In this document: positions 60,301-64,000 of the stretch, one piece after another
Layout of the letters: the number at the start of each line of letters is the position of its first letter
Numbering within the stretch: the first letter of the stretch is position 1
Made by a program: the position numbers and the translations under genes
Source: Patiria miniata
Taxonomy: Eukaryota > Echinodermata > Asteroidea > Valvatida > Asterinidae
Direction: 5' to 3'
Length of the DNA stretch: 64,000 nucleotides
Assembly: GCF_015706575.1 (NCBI RefSeq)
Contig: NW_024037056.1
Coordinates: 1,822,109 to 1,886,108 of the forward strand
The notes under the pieces: generated by a model
Database searches by the model: none
Told to the model about the DNA's origin: nothing
Seen by the model: only the letters and a program-made list of their open reading frames with translations

Positions 60301-61197
60301 ATTGTTGGTGGAAAAAAAAATCGGCTTTCGTCAATGCAAGAGAATTGCCTTGTATAATTCCATTCATGGGCGTCGCCAGGATTTTTTTCTGGAGGGGGCA
60401 AATCATATTATTTCCTAAAATTCTTGTACTTTCTGTAGCATGTTCTCAATTTAGAATTTTTTGAGGGTGGCGGGGGGGGGGGGGCATTTGCCCGCCCCAC
60501 CCATATTGACGACCCCCGCGGACGCACATGTTGTAATGTGCGTTAAATTAACAGCAATATGTCTTCGCACCTCGTCTTTTCCCCCCTCTTTTTTGGGGGG
60601 TGGGGGTGCTGCTTTTCCGGGGGAGGGAAGCGTCCCCTTGCCCCCCCCCCCGGCTGTGTTTTTTTAAGCACCCACCCTTGCCCCCCCCCCCCCCCCCCCC
60701 CCACCCACCCTCGCGACGCCCATGGTTCAATTCGTCATTGCAGTCTAAGTTGTCATCTAGGGCGTATAGAAAGTTTTTTTCCATTGAAAAAAAAATCATC
60801 TTAAGATTAAGAAAACAAAACAACTCACGTTATTTCGAGAGTAGGAGAGCACCCAGCCACGCCTTTCCCTGATGTCATCCGAATGATCGTAGTAAGCAGC
60901 ATCGAGGAGTTCACACGTGCCGTTCTGCAGGGCGTAGTTCGCCGAGAGGCAGCGTGGTTGGACCTCACACGCGCCCCAGCAGAGCCGGTGCGAGCTGGCC
61001 AGCGTGCTGCGGTAAACGCGCCCCGTCATGGCGAAGTCGACGACGCTGCACCAGCCCGAGATCGACTCGCATTCCAGCGAAGTGGTCACTCCGCCTAAAC
61101 CACGACTGGCCTTGATCCCGGACAGTGAAGCGATCAGCAGGACTGAAGGATTAAACCAAATATTCCAGCCAAACATTATCAATAATCCGAAAGGCAT
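54348..61197 (-). CDS. Secreted PAN/apple + ApeC (apextrin C-terminal) domain protein, four exons
   Basis: Predicted 361-residue secreted protein. Exons (minus): 61197-60829, 59165-59108, 55682-55398 and 54721-54348; phases agree (0, 1, 1), the sum is 1086 nt and all introns are GT-AG. Exon 1 encodes a signal peptide (hydrophobic NPSVLLIASLSG) and a PAN/apple-like domain (GWCSVVDF...LCWGACEVQPRCLSANYA...CELL). Exon 2 is a 58-nt linker exon found by its strong splice sites and phase. Exons 3-4 encode an ApeC domain: WPLGTYGLP.PI.GCP, FCMKT, WPPGKYCVFR, CPEG, IYWDDQD, LPSGTYRD, IDYCCMTTGD, FYLFPV and CQRVHGM. ApeC proteins (apextrins and relatives) are known from invertebrate deuterostomes, some with roles in bacterial binding or larval secretion; the role of this one is inferred only as extracellular, lectin-like or immune. 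A divergent paralogue starts 1.66 kb away on the plus strand. Confidence 0.85.
54858..54960. repeat. CAACCTCGTCCCCA short foldback repeat (ApeC gene intron 3)
   Basis: Begins CAACCTCGTCCCCAGTGCTT and ends with the inverse CTGGGGACGAGGTTG. Inside, CAACCTCGTTTCCAGTAGTG and GAGAGAGCAGGTAGTAGTGG match other family copies. It lies in intron 3 of the PAN/ApeC gene. Confidence 0.75.
55760..55984 (-). repeat. tRNA-derived SINE (intron 2 of the PAN/ApeC gene)
   Basis: The minus strand starts AGAGCGTCAGGCTGGCTTAG with an A-box-like TGGCTTAGCGGTA and a perfect B box GGGTTCGAATCCC at about 55,908-55,920, followed by a GGTTTTCCGGGAGCCCC body. This is the best SINE head in the window. Confidence 0.7.
57199..58257. 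repeat. Cluster of CAACCTCGTTCCCA short repeats (intron 2)
   Basis: Three more family members, partial or rearranged, lie at 57,199-57,262, 57,751-57,823 and 58,178-58,257 within intron 2 of the PAN/ApeC gene. Between them I see no exon. Confidence 0.6.
59316..59777. mobile_element. CAGGGTGAGT-type MITE, copy G
   Basis: Termini CAGGGTGAGTAAAAAAACAC and TTTTTTTACTCACCCTG, flanked by TA on both sides; 462 bp because of a small deletion in the right arm. It lies in intron 1 of the PAN/ApeC gene, 150 bp upstream of the 58-nt exon. Confidence 0.85.
60365..60724. mobile_element. CATGGGCGTCGC foldback element with poly-C (intron 1)
   Basis: CATGGGCGTCGCCAGGAT at the left and CGCGACGCCCATG at the right are inverted termini, with a run of over 20 C near 60,680-60,702. 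The flanks share a CAATTC/AATTC-like duplication (approximate). It resembles non-autonomous hAT elements. Its poly-C frames are not coding. Confidence 0.65.
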
Positions 61198-62854
61198 GCT
61201 GCTGTCTTGGCCGGTTCAGTACGAATGAAATCCCTTCCACAACACACAACTCCCAGCGTCGAAATGCTAGCAAGGCGTATCAATAATAGCGCGTTTCTAT
61301 GGAAACCATTGACGCTGATTCGAATTCGCCGCAACGGAACCAGCCGCGGTGAACAATGAACATCAGTTAGACAGAAAACCAATTTAATTATTGGCCCCCT
61401 CGCCCTACTAATTTACCAATTTTCAGATTTGGTCAGGCATACGATATGCGGTGCGTTTTGTACGTGTCAAGCTGTTACAGCACAAACAACTCAAGGTTAT
61501 TTTGATAAGAGTTAAGTTGGAGACGAAGGGAAAATGAAACAGTCCCTTATTTAAACTCCTCTAGTCGATCGAAGGTCAAGTCAAATCCTTTGAGAATGCA
61601 CCTTTGTGTCCAATTTGACCTTATTTTCAATTGTCGTGTTGCTATTTTGAAGGGTATTTTGGTGCCTTTTTGGTGTCATGCTACTACGAATTTCCATATT
61701 CATGAGCAAAAGTATGATTTCATTTCAGGCAGAAACTTCAATGTTTCAACCATTACTTAAAGAGCCGTACAATGTAATTTATTAATGCGATCCTTGAAAA
61801 TGCACTTTTATGTTCAATTTAATATTATTTTCAATTTTCAACAGCCTGGGGGTTTGGTCGGTATCAAATGAGGGGAATAATGCTCATTGTGATTTTGTCC
61901 AAGGTATTCACCCCTGTAGTTGGAAAATATGTAAAAGCATTGCAGCGGTGGCAGCTTTTTGGGTGCTATGAGTTTATTGGGGCGACGCGGTATGTGCACA
62001 CGCGTAGGTCGAAGCGCTATCCAGTCGGAAACAGTGGTTTCAATCTGTCACAAGTAAAGTCTATTGAAATTATAGACATATTTTATGAAGATGATAGAAT
62101 GAACAGATATCTACGAAACAGATACCTACAAATGACATAAATGACACAAAAGTGCACTAGTGTTATTCGCATGGTACTATTCATATGGTGTTCCATACTC
62201 CAATATCTTTTGCGAGCTAAGTAATAGACTTTATTCACTAGTCGGCCATTTTGAATTGAAAGCGAGGCAAACGCTTCATTTTGGGAAGTTGCGAGTAGAA
62301 ATGAAAGCAATGAAATAAAAGTGCATTTCAAACATAAAATAGTCTGGCACCATCCCATTCAACAGTTACAATTTATAATATATATTCAGGGAACACGATT
62401 AAAAATGGCTTCCTCGTGAATAAGGTAATTATCAACCTCGTTCCCATGGGTACGAGATATTGCTGCGCCATGTGGTTTCCCATCATGCCTTGCGCGATCT
62501 CACGGAGTCGACTAGAAAAAGTGGGCGTCCTCCATAAACCTATTGGGCATCCTTTTTTTTATCCAATCAGTGCCAACCCTACACGATTGTGGTCTGTGAC
62601 TGCAGTTGTGAGATCATCAATTCCTAGCAAATTTGCGCCACGGTTTCCTCTTTGGTGGGTTCATTCTTTATTTGCCAGCTACACGTCAGAAGCAGCTCGG
62701 TTTCCATAACAGCGGAGTAAACACATTCAATCCCTATTGTGGCTTAAATTTTAGGCCACGGTCGCGTTTATTTTCTGAGCTCTTGATTGTCTTGTTCAAG
62801 CTTACGGCCGTCACAGACAGACGTCATTTTGCCCACAGCCGGTGTCTCTGCAAC
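61198..62854. promoter_or_regulatory. Divergent intergenic region between two PAN genes
   Basis: About 1.66 kb separate the start codons of the minus-strand PAN/ApeC gene and its plus-strand paralogue, so both promoters must lie here. I see no clear TATA or conserved element. A fragment of the CAACCTCGTTCCCA family is at 62,433-62,458. Two weakly alike stretches (61,590-61,640 and 61,790-61,840, TTGAATGCAC...TTTTCAATTKTC) may be an old repeat. Confidence 0.45.
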
Positions 62855-63739
62855 ATGGCGGGGGAGTTGCTCGCCATGTCTCGTAAAGTATCTGGGCCGC
62901 TGCTCATTCTTGCGATTACAACACTGCAGGGTGAGTAAAAAAAACGGAACCCAAATATTGGGACCATTGTTTTAGTGAAGTTCTGAATGAAGTACTTTCA
63001 AAATCTAGGATATGAAAGCTCAATTAATAAGCTTTCTTTTAGTATAAAAATCATTCAAATCACTTATGTACTTTTCAAGTTACGGACTTTTAAACGCAAC
63101 CATTGCTTTAGAGTTCTGTCCACGGATCACAAAAAAGGTAAGTGTTCTATCAGCAAAACGAAAACAGATCACATAGGGATATGTCGCATGGTGAATTGTT
63201 TTGCTGAAAGAACGCACACCTATTGTGTGATCCGTAGACAGAACTTTAAAACGGTGGTTGTGTTTAAAATTCCGTAACTTGAAAAGTACATAAGTGATAT
63301 GACTGATTCTTGTACTAAAAGAAAGCTTATGAATTGGGCTGTTATATCCTAGATTTTGAGAATGCTACATGCAGAACTTCACTAAAACAATAGTCCCGAC
63401 ATTTGGGTTTCGTGTTTTTTTAATCACCCTGTAGTTAGAGGCCATCAAAGTAAAGACACGGGCGGAGCCAGGCCTGTCCGCCCTGAACGTGTGCCCCCTC
63501 CGACTGCGCCATGGTGTGTCATCGTTGGTTACAGCTTAACAGGGCACGCGTTCAACAACATCGCCGCCACCAAAACGCACAAGTCGTGTTGGGACGCGTG
63601 CGAGCTTCAGCCGCACTGCGTTTCGTGTAACTACGCGACCGGGAGTAGCCAGTGCGAGTTGAACAACGTCACCCATTACGACGCCCCGGAATGCCTCACC
63701 CTCAAGCGTGGCTTCGTGTACGCCCACAGTCACAGTCAG
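62855..63739 (+). CDS. PAN/apple-domain protein, 5' part (paralogue of the minus-strand PAN/ApeC gene)
   Basis: Two exons are visible: 62,855-62,930 and 63,435-63,739, and the gene then leaves the window. Exon 1 encodes a signal peptide (MAGELLAMSRKVSGPLLILA). Exon 2 continues in frame (junction codon G^TT) through a linker into a PAN/apple domain, PWCVIVGYSLTGHAF...SCWDACELQPHCVSCNYA...CELNN, aligned cysteine for cysteine with the first exon of the gene at 61,197. Exon 2 ends in phase 0 at CAG^GTAAAA, the same phase as the paralogue's PAN exon, so an ApeC domain probably follows beyond the window. The intron is a MITE (copy H) almost end to end. The paralogue has no intron here. The linker between signal peptide and first cysteine (RGHQSKDTGG...) is GC-rich and less certain. 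Confidence 0.75.
62927..63431. mobile_element. CAGGGTGAGT-type MITE, copy H, coextensive with an intron
   Basis: A 505-bp copy with termini CAGGGTGAGTAAAAAAAACG and TTTTTTTAATCACCCTG; TA follows at 63,432-63,433, while the left flank is TG in place of TA. The predicted intron is 62,931-63,434, so its ends fall 4 and 3 bases from the element ends. The donor GTGAGT is inside the left terminus. The acceptor is made by the T-rich right terminus plus TAG. Confidence 0.85.
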
Positions 63740-64000
63740 GTAAAATCTATACAATGTATAACGTTTACAGACATTACGTTACAAGGCCCTGTTATTCTGA
63801 GATGCTATGCGAGCTCGGTTCCCCGCTTGAAACAAAGAAGAGAATTTCTATGCACATCATTCATCGAAAGAAAATCGAAACAAACTAAGTTAAGGATTTC
63901 ATCCCTTCTCCTTCAAAAATGAAACGAACACTAAGACATTCGAATAAAGTCCCAGAACTTAAGTGTCAATCAATCTACTCCTAAATAAAATGAAATGAAA
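63740..64000 (+). other. Start of intron 2 of the plus-strand PAN gene
   Basis: Sequence after the donor GTAAAATC to the window end; no further exon is evident. Confidence 0.5.

Noticed and set aside
60461..60872. Proline- or glycine-rich frames over the poly-C tract
   Set aside because: They are produced by C/G runs inside a foldback element located in an intron.

Overview
The window is animal genomic DNA: introns with GT/AG sites, interspersed foldback elements, tRNA-derived SINEs and minisatellites. The gene content (a secreted PAN/apple + ApeC protein, a Gal3st-type sulfotransferase, tandem SLC22 transporters) and the repeat styles suggest a marine invertebrate deuterostome, most likely an echinoderm. 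The species call is inference. No rRNA gene, intact tRNA gene, CRISPR array or bacterial-type operon was seen.

Layout. (1) 2.5-6.2 kb: a three-exon galactose-3-O-sulfotransferase-like gene on the minus strand, surrounded by foldback elements. (2) 8.1-18.0 kb: an array of about 31 copies of a ~322-bp satellite, with multi-monomer blocks repeated inside it; a decayed relative lies at 28.8-29.8 kb. Both arrays abut a tRNA-Ser-like SINE. (3) 18.5-51.0 kb: three tandem SLC22-type transporter genes, all minus strand, each with nine exons at matching positions. The first is intact. The second has two 1-nt deletions relative to it, and the third has a 1-nt G-run expansion in its last exon. (4) 51.0-54.3 kb: gene-free, with SINEs and a foldback element. 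(5) 54.3-61.2 kb: a four-exon gene for a secreted PAN + ApeC protein on the minus strand. (6) 62.9-64.0 kb: the 5' end of a divergent paralogue on the plus strand, running off the window.

The most striking observation is at 62,927-63,431. A ~505-bp foldback MITE, one of eight copies here, is almost exactly coextensive with the first intron of the plus-strand PAN gene. Its terminal inverted repeat carries the 5' splice site (CAGG^GTGAGT), and its far end plus the flanking TA and G supplies the 3' splice site (CCCTGTAG^). Splicing would leave a net 3-nt, in-frame scar, and the divergent paralogue encodes the same signal-peptide-to-PAN region in one uninterrupted exon. This looks like intron gain by an introner-like transposon. 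A second copy, upstream of the sulfotransferase, has the same arrangement.

A second observation is that the equivalent intron (between exons 5 and 6) of all three SLC22 paralogues carries direct repeats matching the DR1 nuclear-receptor site (RGGTCA-N-RGGTCA). These are expanded into different minisatellites in two of the genes.
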